Assembly: GCA_025602905.1 (NCBI GenBank)
Contig: JAHLKI010000003.1
Coordinates: forward strand, 248,001 to 312,000
Direction: 5' to 3'
DNA length: 64,000 nucleotides
Source: Phlyctochytrium arcticum
Taxonomy: Eukaryota > Chytridiomycota > Chytridiomycetes > Chytridiales > Chytridiaceae
Shown here: positions 30,241 through 39,640 of the stretch, piece by piece
Layout: each line of letters begins with the position of its first letter
How positions within the stretch are numbered: the first letter of the stretch is position 1
The notes under the pieces: generated by a model
Told to the model about the DNA's origin: nothing
The model's input: only the letters and a program-made list of their open reading frames with translations
Database searches by the model: none
Made by a program: the position numbers and the translations under genes

Positions 30241-30790
30241 AGATTTCTACGGTGTTTTGTAGGTGGCGTTGTTATTGATATGATTATAGGTAGAACTGAA
30301 CAAGAGGGTGTGCGAGGGAAAATCGCCCCCACCAACTATTTACATATGGCGCTGTTTTTCCCACCGACCGTGACCGACGAAAGGTTCCCAAAATTATTTG
30401 TTTTTGGATCTCGCGATGCGCGGCTGCAGCCATTCGAACGCCTTTGAGTTCAATTGCATAGTGGAAAAGTGGCTTGGTGCATTGCAACCAGCCGGTCTGC
30501 ACCTGGTTGTTCCACTGCGCCACTGAGACAGAATCTCACAACTTTTCGGCAGAATCTCTCGGCGAAGAAAAACGCTAGAGAGGAATGGATATGTTGAAAA
30601 ACTAATATTGACGCCAGGAATCCGAATCCGTTGTCAGATTTTGGTTTGGTGGTGAGCTTCAAGCAGAAATGGCTGCTGTCTGAAATTCGCAGAAATCTGT
30701 CCAAGAGTTCATTTATCTCCTGCCAAAATTACGGTAGCACAAGGCCCAAAACGCGTCATAAAAAATCAATTATAAGTCGGTGACTACCCT
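30241..30790. other. no gene recognised, left flank of virus 2
   Basis: About 550 bases with only short, unconvincing open frames. It ends at the TAAGTT target duplication. Confidence 0.5.
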
Positions 30791-30796
30791 TAAGTT
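30791..30796. repeat. left target-site duplication of virus 2 (TAAGTT)
   Basis: TAAGTT immediately precedes the element terminus AGTAGTATAGG. The same hexamer follows the inverted terminus at 54499-54504. Six base pairs is the duplication length typical of Polinton integrases. Confidence 0.85.
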
Positions 30797-30956
30797 AGTA
30801 GTATAGGGTGACGGACGGATTACCCGCATTTTTAGCATCGAGCCGCAATCGATTCAATTTACCTCAAAAGGGTTATATTACGCCATGTGGCATGAGCAAC
30901 CCGTGATCCAATTTACCTCAAAAGAGTTATATTACTCCATGTGACAAGTGCAACCC
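30797..30956. repeat. left terminal inverted repeat of virus 2
   Basis: It matches the inverse complement of about 51700-51823, with shared blocks TAGTATAGG, GCGGACGGATTACCCGC (GACGGACGGATT on the left), GAGCCGCAATCGAT and CAAAAGGGTTA. Identity is moderate, so the ends have diverged. Inside are two 54-base subrepeats starting CAATTTACCTCAAAAG (30855 and 30909). No gene is seen in 30957-31160. Confidence 0.8.
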
Positions 30957-31160
30957 GTCGACATATCATTGGACTCCATAACCTCCTAAACGGTTAAAGT
31001 ACATCCTTATGCGGTAAATGCAACCTCTTGGGGTTACTGCGTCCGTTGACCAATCCCGCCACCCAACAGCAGCTTTTGCAGAGCCCAATCATTATTACAA
31101 AACGTGTGCGAAACGCTTACAGTACAAACGAACTACTAAGAGCTAGAGCTAACCTATCAC

Positions 31161-31769
31161 TCAATCTTGTTCATCATCCTCTCGTGTGTTACTGTCTGCT
31201 GGAGGAAGATCAGTCTTGTTTTTGATTTTATTGATTAGATTGAAAAACAACATAGTTTTCTCAGCTTGAAACATGATTTTTTTATGTTCAAATTCTGTTG
31301 CGATGATGCATATTTTGGAAATAAGGATCGCCTTGAAAATTGTCAGGAGGTAGTCTTGTTTGTCAGATACATCTCCTGGGGATTCATAAAGCTTTTTTAC
31401 ATATCCTACCAACCAAGGTGCGAAAGTTCCGTCATGGTCATGGTAGACAAACATCTGTAATTGCTGGATAAGGTTTGATGAAAAAGGAGAATTGACAGTT
31501 ACGTCATTGATTTCTTTCGGGATTTCACTGATTAGATTACAAAACAGCTTTGTCTTCTCAGTTTCAAAAGTGAATTTGTCATGTTCGAATTCCAAAGTCA
31601 TGAGGTCTAGTTTCACGGCAATTAATTTTTTGTAAATCTTCCGGATGTAGTCCAATGTGTCAGGAACATTTATGGACGACTCAATGACGTCTGTTAAAGT
31701 TGATTCTATGTGTTCTTCATCAAGGTCGTAGAAGAACGTAAATTTTAATTTGTTGAAAAGCTTGTCCAT
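31161..31769 (-). CDS. helical protein with internal duplication
   Basis: 202 residues, ATG 31769. Two copies of a roughly 45-residue helical module: LDYIRKIYKKLIAVKLDLMT (from about residue 38) and QDYLLTIFKAILISKICIIA (from about 137). Each is followed by an EFEHxK-xx-F-x-x-EKTxLFxNLIxxI segment. The tail is acidic. First gene inside the left terminal repeat, with a CTATCGATAG palindrome 92 bases upstream of its ATG. Not recognised; an early regulatory or host-interaction protein is possible. Confidence 0.55.
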   Translation of the reverse strand: MDKLFNKLKFTFFYDLDEEHIESTLTDVIESSINVPDTLDYIRKIYKKLIAVKLDLMTLEFEHDKFTFETEKTKLFCNLISEIPKEINDVTVNSPFSSNLIQQLQMFVYHDHDGTFAPWLVGYVKKLYESPGDVSDKQDYLLTIFKAILISKICIIATEFEHKKIMFQAEKTMLFFNLINKIKNKTDLPPADSNTREDDEQD

Positions 31770-31860
31770 GCTGAGGTGATGAAATACAAAGGCAAAAATT
31801 GAGATGAGAGGGAAAATTCAAAAAGCGATGAGCCTCTTATATAATGGAAAAGCTATTCAT

Positions 31861-31870
31861 CTATCGATAG
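31861..31870. promoter_or_regulatory. TATCGATA palindrome upstream of 31769
   Basis: Perfect palindrome CTATCGATAG, 92 bases upstream of the minus-strand gene, the same core as three other upstream sites in the window. Confidence 0.45.
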
Positions 31871-32050
31871 AAGGTTGCGCAAACCGCACGTCAAGTGATG
31901 TAAAGAAAAGAGTAGCAGCACGTCAAGTGATGTAATGAAATGATTAGCCGCCATTTCAAACGATAGACCTTTAAACAATATAAATACTGAAATGCGGGTA
32001 TTTTCAGATATAAATATTCTCGGTTAATGAGAAACCGCCATTCTTGGAAA

Positions 32051-32278
32051 ATGGCAAAGAGAAAAGGGAAGGAATCAATGACAAAACAAAACAAACGTCA
32101 GCGTCAACTAATGCAAGAACAAATACAGCATGAGATTATAACGGCAGCGAAAAAACGACAGGGAAGAATGGAAGAAAGAAGAAGTAATGTTGACAGAACC
32201 AGACAAATTTACGAGGTCGAAGAAGGACGAGAAATCAGAAATCAGTTGAATGCCCTTCGGGAATATCGTGCCAGATAA
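32051..32278 (+). CDS. small highly basic protein upstream of polymerase B
   Basis: 75 residues from ATG 32051 (an upstream ATG at 32027 adds 8). Lys/Arg/Gln-rich helix: MAKRKGKESMTKQNKRQRQ at the start, then KKRQGRMEERRSNVDRTRQ. It stops 30 bases before the polymerase ATG on the same strand. In protein-primed viruses the terminal protein can precede the polymerase, but this one is short and has only one Tyr, so a nucleic-acid-binding protein is the safer description. Confidence 0.5.
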   Translation: MAKRKGKESMTKQNKRQRQLMQEQIQHEIITAAKKRQGRMEERRSNVDRTRQIYEVEEGREIRNQLNALREYRAR

Positions 32279-32308
32279 CAACCGATTCGACAAAACACAT
32301 TACATAAC

Positions 32309-35300
32309 ATGGGGTTTGAAATCATTAGAGTACCATACATTGGCAAGAATGCAGTAACTCAACGTCTACAACGAATACACCAACAAATGATGTTTGCCTA
32401 TAAGATCAACTTCTCGTTTGCATACACACTCCAGAACACCGAAACCAAAGAGTTTAAAGTCTACTATCCTAGCACAAACACTGAGGTATTCCGTACGGCA
32501 TTTGATGTTTTGAATGATGTCGATCACAGAACTGTTATGAACCGATTTTGGGAGTATGTCAATGAGATCAGTGATAATGTACCAAGACCTAATACAAAGT
32601 ATCGTTTTATCCGGTTGAATGACGTGTTTGTTTATCGAACTGCAATGGATCAACGCATAGGTTGTGGTACTATCATTCCGAACTGGGCACTTTCCAGTAA
32701 GTCACTTGCCTGCTTTGCAAAGATCCCATACAACCTATGTTTCTGGGCTTGTGTTGCTGCTGGATTGGACAATGGGACAGAGAAAGACTATGACAGATAC
32801 ACGGCAAAAGCGAAACTCCTATGGAAACAATATTACAACAAGAAGAAATTCAACAACGAGTATGAAGGCTTTCAATATGCAGATTTGAGTAAAGCAGAGG
32901 CAAAGTTCAATTGTAGGATCTATGTGAATGAAGTTTATGAGAATAAGACAATAAAAATGCTTCGTTGCCCTGAACGTACTGAAGGAACAGAAATCCAGTT
33001 AGCATATTTTACCGAGGAGGAGTCTGAAAAACATCATTTTGCACTCATTACAAAGAGAAATGTCTTCGCAAATGGATACAAGTGCGATAAGTGTCAAGAA
33101 GTTCTTAAGGATTACCGACATCTTACTACTCATTTTAAAAACTGCATAGCAAAAGCAAAGGTTGTCTTTCAAGAAGGTTACTACTCACCACCGCGTAACA
33201 TAATCAAGGATATTCAAGATTTGGACATTGAGGTTCCCTACATATACTATCCGCTATTCTACGGGTTCGATACTGAAACATATGTTATTGAAGATGTGAA
33301 CGGTGGAAACAAAGATGGCTACGGATTGAAGAAACTTGGATATTTGTTGTTGATGAGTGTATCATTCGCATATGTTTTCAAGGGGGTTATGTCTAACGCG
33401 GAATTCTTCTCAATTGCGGACGAGCCAGGGAAGACATTAGACAGTGAAGATGTCTTACGCAGATTTGTAAACAAGATGACATATAGCCGTGGATCGTGTG
33501 TTGCAAATATCATGAAGGACTTTGAACCGGTCATTCAAAGGATCAAGACATACCATGAAGACAATGAAAAGGCGGCATACAGGATGATTGATCGTCTTAT
33601 GAGATGGATAGAGGAGGTACCTGTTTATGGATTCAATTCGTCCTCTTTTGATATGAATGTAGTGAAAACGGATCTACCCAAAATACTACAAGAATTTCAG
33701 AAAACAAAAGGAGTGAGATCGATTGCCGAGAGACAATTTGGGAAAGATCTATTGAAGAAATATCCGGCTGAGAAGATACGATGTGGAAACTATAAGATTC
33801 TGGCTGTTAGAGATAACGCTACACCTCCTCAAAAATATGGGATTGACATAGGAGGACAAAGGTTGTTTGAGCCTGATTTTGCAATTCCGGAGGAAAAACT
33901 GATCTATGAGTTTTTGGGATGCTATTGGCATGGATGTCCAAACTGTTATGAACCTAATCAAATACACCCTACTTACAAAGATGTAACATTTGGGAGAAAG
34001 TACCAACAGACTGAGTGGAGAACAAAACAGTTAACTAAACTAGGTTGGAACGTAACGAATGTATGGGAATGTGAATGGTTGGCGGAACAAAAGCAAAATG
34101 GAAAACTATGGCAACCTATCAACGGTATCATTAAAAGTGGGAATTCATATCGTTCTTTCAACAACGGTAACTTTCACTTTAAAGACATCAAAGCATTCTT
34201 GAGTCCTATGGCTTCCTTGGCATCGTTTATGGAGTTATACAGATGTTCAATGAAGAAGATGATTTTTCCACACGGATTCACCAGTAACCTCAATAAATTC
34301 ATTGAACAAAATCAAGAATTCAAGAAAGAGATCAGACAGGAAGGAGTAGCATACTTGTTAAGAAATATCAAGGTTTCAAAAATCGGCAGGGATCATTATA
34401 CTGACCTTGGAGGTAATGTTACAATTTCACAGGAAGAATACGATTCTTTAATTGTAGAACATGGTGAGAAGACTCTACACGAATACTTGAAAGAGTACAA
34501 CAATACGGATGTTCTCCCTATGCTTGAAGCCATCTCAAAACATCATTATCGCTTTTCCGAACTTGGTGTAGACATTCACAAACAGTGCATTTCGCTACCA
34601 GGAGCAGCAAACATCATTTTGTTCAACGGATTAAAAGATCAACCTGTTGAGCAAAAAAACATTCCATCTTTTGCACGATGGTCACCGGATTACGACAAGA
34701 TATACCACAATTTCTACAAAGGAGGGATGTGCGGAGGAGCCGCTATTGTATTTGCTCATTTTGCAAAGGTAAACGAAACATATATTAGAAATGGTAACAA
34801 GATTTGTCAAGCCGTAATGGGGTTTGATGCAAACTCCTTGTACCCTTGGGCGATGAGTCAACAGATGCCCGCTGGAGATTCAAAGGTTATTGAGGATGCT
34901 AGTGCCGTATCTTCCGAGGTTCTTAAAGGAATCATTAACGATAAATTTTTTGGATTTATCAAATGTGATATATTTTGTCCTGACAATCTCAAAGACTATT
35001 TTGCGGAATTTTGTCTTGTTTTTCACAATGCCTCAGTCACGGATCGAAATGGCAAGGAAGCCACTAAATTGATTAGTACAACGTCAGCAAAACAGATTTA
35101 TGTTTGTACACCATTACTCAAGTAGTATCTCGAACATGGATTGTTAGTTGAAAATATCACTACATGCATCTTTTACGAAGAACCGGTGGAATGTTTCAAA
35201 CCGTTTGTTGACTACTTTGCTGAGGAACGTCGTAAGGGTGATCGTGAGAGTTCAGAAATTGTAAGCGAGATGTCAAAACTGATGTTGAATAGTTCCTACG

Positions 35301-36028
35301 GAAAGACAATCACGAATTTTGAGAAACACAGTGACGTACGGATTGTACACAAGTCTCAAGTGGCAAAAAATGTTCGATCTGGTAGATATCGACATATGGA
35401 ACCATTGAATGGCATGGCGGAAATAGAGTTTGCTAAGAAGAAGTACGAACAGCATCTACCTTTTCAGATTGGGTTCATGGTATATGGTTACGCCAAACTA
35501 CGTATGCTTCAGTTTTACTATGATTTCCTAGACATCTATATATCACAGGAAGACTTTGAACTTCTCTTCATGGATACCGACTCGCAGTATATGGCGTTCT
35601 CAGGGAGTAATTTTGACGATCTTGTTAAAGAGGAACTACGGGAACAGTATTACAAAGTCAAGAAAGATTGGTTAGTCACAAATGAACACGATAAGCGAAC
35701 ACCAGGATTGTTCAAAGAGGAATGGGTTGGAACAGCCGTAATAGCACTGGCACCAAAGATGTATTATGCTATCGGCGACAAAGACAAACTCTCAGCCAAA
35801 GGACCTAATCGAAAGCAAAATAAGAGTATCTTAACATATGACAATTTCAATAAAGTTTATGAAGAGTGTAAGGAAAATGTCGACTATAGCATTCCTGTTA
35901 CCAATAGTGGATTTCGGGTCTACAACTCCTTACTACATTGATACGTTCAAGATAAGAAAGGACTGAGTTTTAGAAAAGACAAGAGAATACTACAAGAGGA
36001 CAAACGGACGACAAAACCTTTATATTAG
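32309..36028 (+). pseudogene. protein-primed-type family B DNA polymerase, two in-frame stops
   Basis: About 1239 codons from ATG 32309 to TAG 36026-36028, broken by TAG at 35123-35125 and TGA at 35939-35941; the frame is open throughout. The N-terminal region has a Cys-His pattern (YNLCFWAC ... HHFALIT) like an OTU-type protease relic, then a C2H2-like finger (CDKCQ...HFKNC). Exonuclease motifs are FDTET (about residue 318), FNSSSFD and YNNTD. Polymerase motif A is GFDANSLYP (about 838), B is LMLNSSYGK (about 990), C is FMDTDS (about 1088). The first stop separates motif A from B and C, so no working polymerase can be made without readthrough. Confidence 0.9.
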
Positions 36029-36029
36029 T

Positions 36030-36359
36030 TTAGCAGTTAGATGAAACAATATAGTCTCGTAGTTTATCAAGTGTCGCTTGGTTTTCCTTCTTCAATGTCT
36101 CGATAACTTCGTTTATGTGTTCTGATTTGTTGATTATCTTATCTTTTGTTAGACAGATTGTTACGAGATGTTCTTTCTTTTTAAAGAAGGCAATACTGAT
36201 GTAAACAGGTTTTGGTACCGACCAGGACAAAGAGAATTGTTGAGTGTCTAACAGATTTGAAAAGTTCTCAAGAAGACTTGTAAATTCATTATTATTTTTA
36301 GTATTGAATGTTTCAATGAAAGGATCGGAAATCTTATTGTGAGATACGAAATTTAACAT
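36030..36359 (-). CDS. unrecognised 109-residue protein
   Basis: ATG 36359, convergent with polymerase B by one base. Mixed strand-helix sequence with a C-terminal helix (INEVIETLKKENQATLDKLRD). Its first codons (within 36343-36367) recur almost exactly at 38148-38172, at the start of the integrase gene. Function unknown. Confidence 0.5.
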   Translation of the reverse strand: MLNFVSHNKISDPFIETFNTKNNNEFTSLLENFSNLLDTQQFSLSWSVPKPVYISIAFFKKKEHLVTICLTKDKIINKSEHINEVIETLKKENQATLDKLRDYIVSSNC

Positions 36360-36587
36360 TGTTTACAATAAAGAAGCTATTTTTATTGAATAACGACAGC
36401 CGCACGCGGTTAAAAACTCTTGGTCAGGACAAGACCTGTGACTCATCCGCAACAGATATCTATGACTCAACCCGGATCGAATCAGCCGTGCGGTCATTTC
36501 TTTTCTTTTGCCGAAAGTTGGAAAGTGGAAAACTTATAAAAGGAGCTGGTATTCACGAAACTGTCTCTTGTATCCAGCATATCCATT

Positions 36588-37808
36588 ATGCCTCTTGAAC
36601 ACCAACTTTCAAACGAACAAATTGTCGAATACATAAAAGTCCTAGAGTCAGGCATTGCACGACCCAAAGACAAAGACTTGGAAAATCAAATCAGGACTCT
36701 ATGGTCGAATCTCATCAGACATCTAAACTCATCTTGGTGCAATTATGAAAGTAACAAGGGAAACTGGAAAAAGACCTATGCATACCATGCCTTTGAAATT
36801 TTCCGAAAATATGTGGACAAGAACGAAACGTTTGGGAGAAAACTGATGGCTCAGCTTGGTTGGGTTGAGAGAAACACCATTTTTGAGCATCTTTGTCATA
36901 CGACGAAAGACGTGCACATATACGTGGAATTTGACACCGAGGAGTATTCTAATCAAGAAGCTACACAAGTGGCGAACCTAACTCAAGAATTAAACAATGT
37001 ACGCGAAAAAGAAGAGGAAATGAGGATCAACCTTTCCAAAATTACTACTCAGCGGGATGATCTTCTGGAGCAAGTAGTGAACCTTGAGCTGCAGATTCGG
37101 AAAACACAAGAACTGGAATCAACACCAGCATCGGCATCGGAACCTACTCCGTCTCCATCCCTAGCAGCAGAACCGGAGCCAGAATTGGAATCAACACCAG
37201 CATCGGCATCGGAACCTGCTCCGTCTCCATCCCTGGCATCAAAACGAGCTACTCACGAAATAGAGACTGAACGGTCGGAGGATACAGCTGCTTGCGAAGC
37301 AACCGCGCTGCACCGGAGGTCAACCGCGCTGATGCGGAGCGCAACTCCAGAATTAGACTTTGAGTCCGAAACGCGACCTCTCACACGTCAACAAAAAGGG
37401 AAAAATAAGCGGGTAATTGACGAGAATCCGGATGAATCGGAAGAGCTATCAGAAGTGTTAGAATGCACATCCTTAAAAAGGAACCGCATATATGAGAAAA
37501 ACGACTTCAAAACCATATTAATGATGGAATGGAAAGCCAGAGATAACTCTATGGAAAACAAAGAATTTCTGAAGAATTTGAAAGCCATCAAAGACAACGA
37601 AGAGGCTATCAAATTTGTGGAGACAATTTACGAGCAAGTGAAAGACTCAACAGAGACATCATCCTGGGATAGAGATGCAGCGGTTGGTAGAGTCCTTGGA
37701 TATCTCACCTACGATATGCGAAAACATGATGCACTCAAGATGCCCCTTCTAATCGAAATTTCAAGTTGTCTTCTACAACAATTAGTTACGCGCGACGCGT
37801 GGCAATGA
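36588..37808 (+). CDS. coiled-coil accessory protein with Pro/Ser repeats
   Basis: 406 residues. The N-terminal 120 residues look like a folded helical domain (DLENQIRTLWSNLIRHLNSSW...). A coiled coil follows (LTQELNNVREKEEEMRINLSK..., about 133-172), then a duplicated linker ELESTPASASEP-T/A-PSPSLA (about 178 and 203), a basic stretch and a helical C-terminal domain (from about 300). No family recognised. The stop TGA overlaps the next ATG (ATGA), a tight two-gene unit. Both genes lie between 25-base direct repeats. Confidence 0.55.
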   Translation: MPLEHQLSNEQIVEYIKVLESGIARPKDKDLENQIRTLWSNLIRHLNSSWCNYESNKGNWKKTYAYHAFEIFRKYVDKNETFGRKLMAQLGWVERNTIFEHLCHTTKDVHIYVEFDTEEYSNQEATQVANLTQELNNVREKEEEMRINLSKITTQRDDLLEQVVNLELQIRKTQELESTPASASEPTPSPSLAAEPEPELESTPASASEPAPSPSLASKRATHEIETERSEDTAACEATALHRRSTALMRSATPELDFESETRPLTRQQKGKNKRVIDENPDESEELSEVLECTSLKRNRIYEKNDFKTILMMEWKARDNSMENKEFLKNLKAIKDNEEAIKFVETIYEQVKDSTETSSWDRDAAVGRVLGYLTYDMRKHDALKMPLLIEISSCLLQQLVTRDAWQ

Positions 37809-38122
37809 TTGACGAGATATATCCCTTTGCTCGTTTCCAGGACTGGGAGAAGACAAAATTTACACGCACCGGGAACTTCAATGGATTGGATATTCTCAAT
37901 ACCGATACCGTCATCAAATCTATTTGGGGCAAGCTAAGTCGGGAACAGCTAAAAACTTTGTCACACATGATAAGAGACGGTTATCACTTTTCGGCAATGG
38001 CAACAGCCTTGTTTTTAGAACAGTGTGGTAGGCTTAATTTAGAGTTTAGCAATAATGAAGCTGATAGCGGCAGTTCATCTTCTGAGGAAGCTGATGATAG
38101 CAGCTGCTCCTCTTGTGAATAA
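37805..38122 (+). CDS. unrecognised 105-residue protein with acidic Ser tail
   Basis: ATG 37805 overlaps the preceding stop codon by one base pair of shared letters (ATGA). The first 85 residues look folded and helical (IKSIWGKLSREQLKTLSHMIRDG). The tail is Ser, Glu and Asp-rich and ends in CSSCE. Position suggests co-expression with the 36588 gene. Function unknown. Confidence 0.5.
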   Translation: MIDEIYPFARFQDWEKTKFTRTGNFNGLDILNTDTVIKSIWGKLSREQLKTLSHMIRDGYHFSAMATALFLEQCGRLNLEFSNNEADSGSSSSEEADDSSCSSCE

Positions 38123-38142
38123 ATAAATTGGTTACGTTTCGA

Positions 38143-39300
38143 ATGAGGATACGAAATTTAACATTTACAATGAGGGTAGACCCTCAAAGACCCGTCTCTT
38201 CAGAGACGTTTTTTCCTGTCAAACCTTTCAAACAAGATTTTTTTCTTCAAAAGTTTAGATTAATGGAAAAAGAACTTGCGAAAATATACTATGATCCAGA
38301 GGTTGGTTACGTATCAGCATCTAGACTTAGACTACTAGCAAAGCGTAAAGATATAAATGTATCTCATAAACAAGTCCAAGATTTTCTCTTAAAACAGCAA
38401 GTTGTTCAAATACATATAAATAGTCGAAAAGAAAGAGACTTTCTTAAAACAGTTTCACCTAATCTGGACAAACGATGGGTAGCGGATCTAATTGAATTCC
38501 CCCAATTAGCAAGTAGCAACAATGGTTACCGTTATATCCTAACCGTCATTGACATTTACTCTAGATACGCATTTTGTGTTCCACTCAAGAACAAAAAAGG
38601 TATTACAGTATCTAATGCATTCGAGACGTTGTTTAGGGGCGGACGAAAACCTTTATCTACGTTCTCTAGTGATGCTGGATCTGAGTTTCTTAATGTAAAC
38701 ATGAAAGGTTTATTAGAGACACATAACATTACCCAATACACTGCGCAGGCAGGAGATCATGAGCGTCTAGGTATCATTGAAAGATTTAATAGAACACTGA
38801 AATCTTACTTGGCAAGATATTTCACATCAACAAAGGTCAAAACATGGGTAAACGTCCTTCCGTCGTTTGTAAGAAACTACAACTCTCAAATCCATAGAAC
38901 AATAGGAATGGCACCAAAAGATGTTTCAAAGGATATGAGAAAAGATCCTACTACACAGAATGTTCCCGCAGTTGAAAAGTTTGAAGCATTTGAAATTGGA
39001 GATGTAGTGCGAATTTGATTAGATACAACTGTTTTCACAAAAGGGTATGCACCAAAATTCACCCTCAAAACATACATCATTGGTGGAATAACCGGCTATG
39101 CATATGAATTATATGATTCACAAGGAAACCTACAACCAAAAACGAGAAAATGGTATGAGTTAAAAAATATTACTTCGGTACAGAAAGCACCTTTATTTGC
39201 TAGAGAACAAGCAACGTTGAATTCAATCTTTACAACATCTCCTCAAAATGATCATCCTAGGATACGGAGACCATCCTACAGACGAAGACTTAGCACATAG
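38143..39300 (+). pseudogene. DDE (rve) integrase of virus 2, in-frame TGA
   Basis: The frame runs from ATG 38143 (alternatives 38170, 38263) to TAG 39298-39300, with TGA at 39016-39018. The helical N-terminus has no HHCC finger. Catalytic residues: D in WVADLIEF, D in SSDAGSEF, E in GIIERFNRTL. The stop falls in the conserved segment FEIGDVVRI-stop-LDTTVFTKGY at the start of the C-terminal SH3-like DNA-binding domain; the following Y-A-Y-E-L-Y-D and KWYELKNI are typical of Polinton integrases. The truncated product keeps the catalytic core but loses the DNA-binding domain. It has no chromodomain, unlike the virus 1 integrase. Confidence 0.88.
38171..38208. repeat. two adjacent 16-base hairpins at the integrase start
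   Basis: TGAGGGT-AG-ACCCTCA (38171-38186) and CGTCTCT-TC-AGAGACG (38193-38208), each a 7-bp stem with a 2-base loop, separated by six bases. They fall inside the N-terminal codons of the integrase. Confidence 0.85.
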
Positions 39301-39306
39301 GTTAGG

Positions 39307-39600
39307 TTACTGATATGAAGCCACATGTTGGACAAATTTATCTCCTTTGGAATGAATGTCTTCAATTTTCTTCAACCCCATGTCGGAGAGATCAGCAGTT
39401 TGTTTTGCTTTTCTCCTAACATTTTCATTGAACAGATCATTTTCTTGAACTCCTTTGTTCACATGTTGAATAAATCTATTGGCTTTTCCAGCAGTTTTTA
39501 CTGCACCTGAAAAACAGGTTCTCGCTTTTGATACATTGTTTGGCATATTTTGAAAAAAGGTATTGGCCTTTACCCTACCCCGTTGGAAGAAATTTGGCAT
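39307..39600 (-). CDS. small basic protein, virus 2 copy
   Basis: 97 residues, ATG 39600. Homologue of 1321-1632 (see the KIEDIHSKGDKFVQHVA block). Helical and basic, with Asn/Phe at the N-terminus (MPNFFQRGRVKANTFFQNMPN). Convergent with the integrase and divergent from the Pro-rich protein gene at 39641, reproducing the arrangement in virus 1. Unlike most neighbours it is unbroken. Function unknown, probably a virion component. Confidence 0.7.
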   Translation of the reverse strand: MPNFFQRGRVKANTFFQNMPNNVSKARTCFSGAVKTAGKANRFIQHVNKGVQENDLFNENVRRKAKQTADLSDMGLKKIEDIHSKGDKFVQHVASYQ

Positions 39601-39640
39601 TTATTTTCTTTCTCTTTTACTAACAAGTAGCAAAGAAAAT

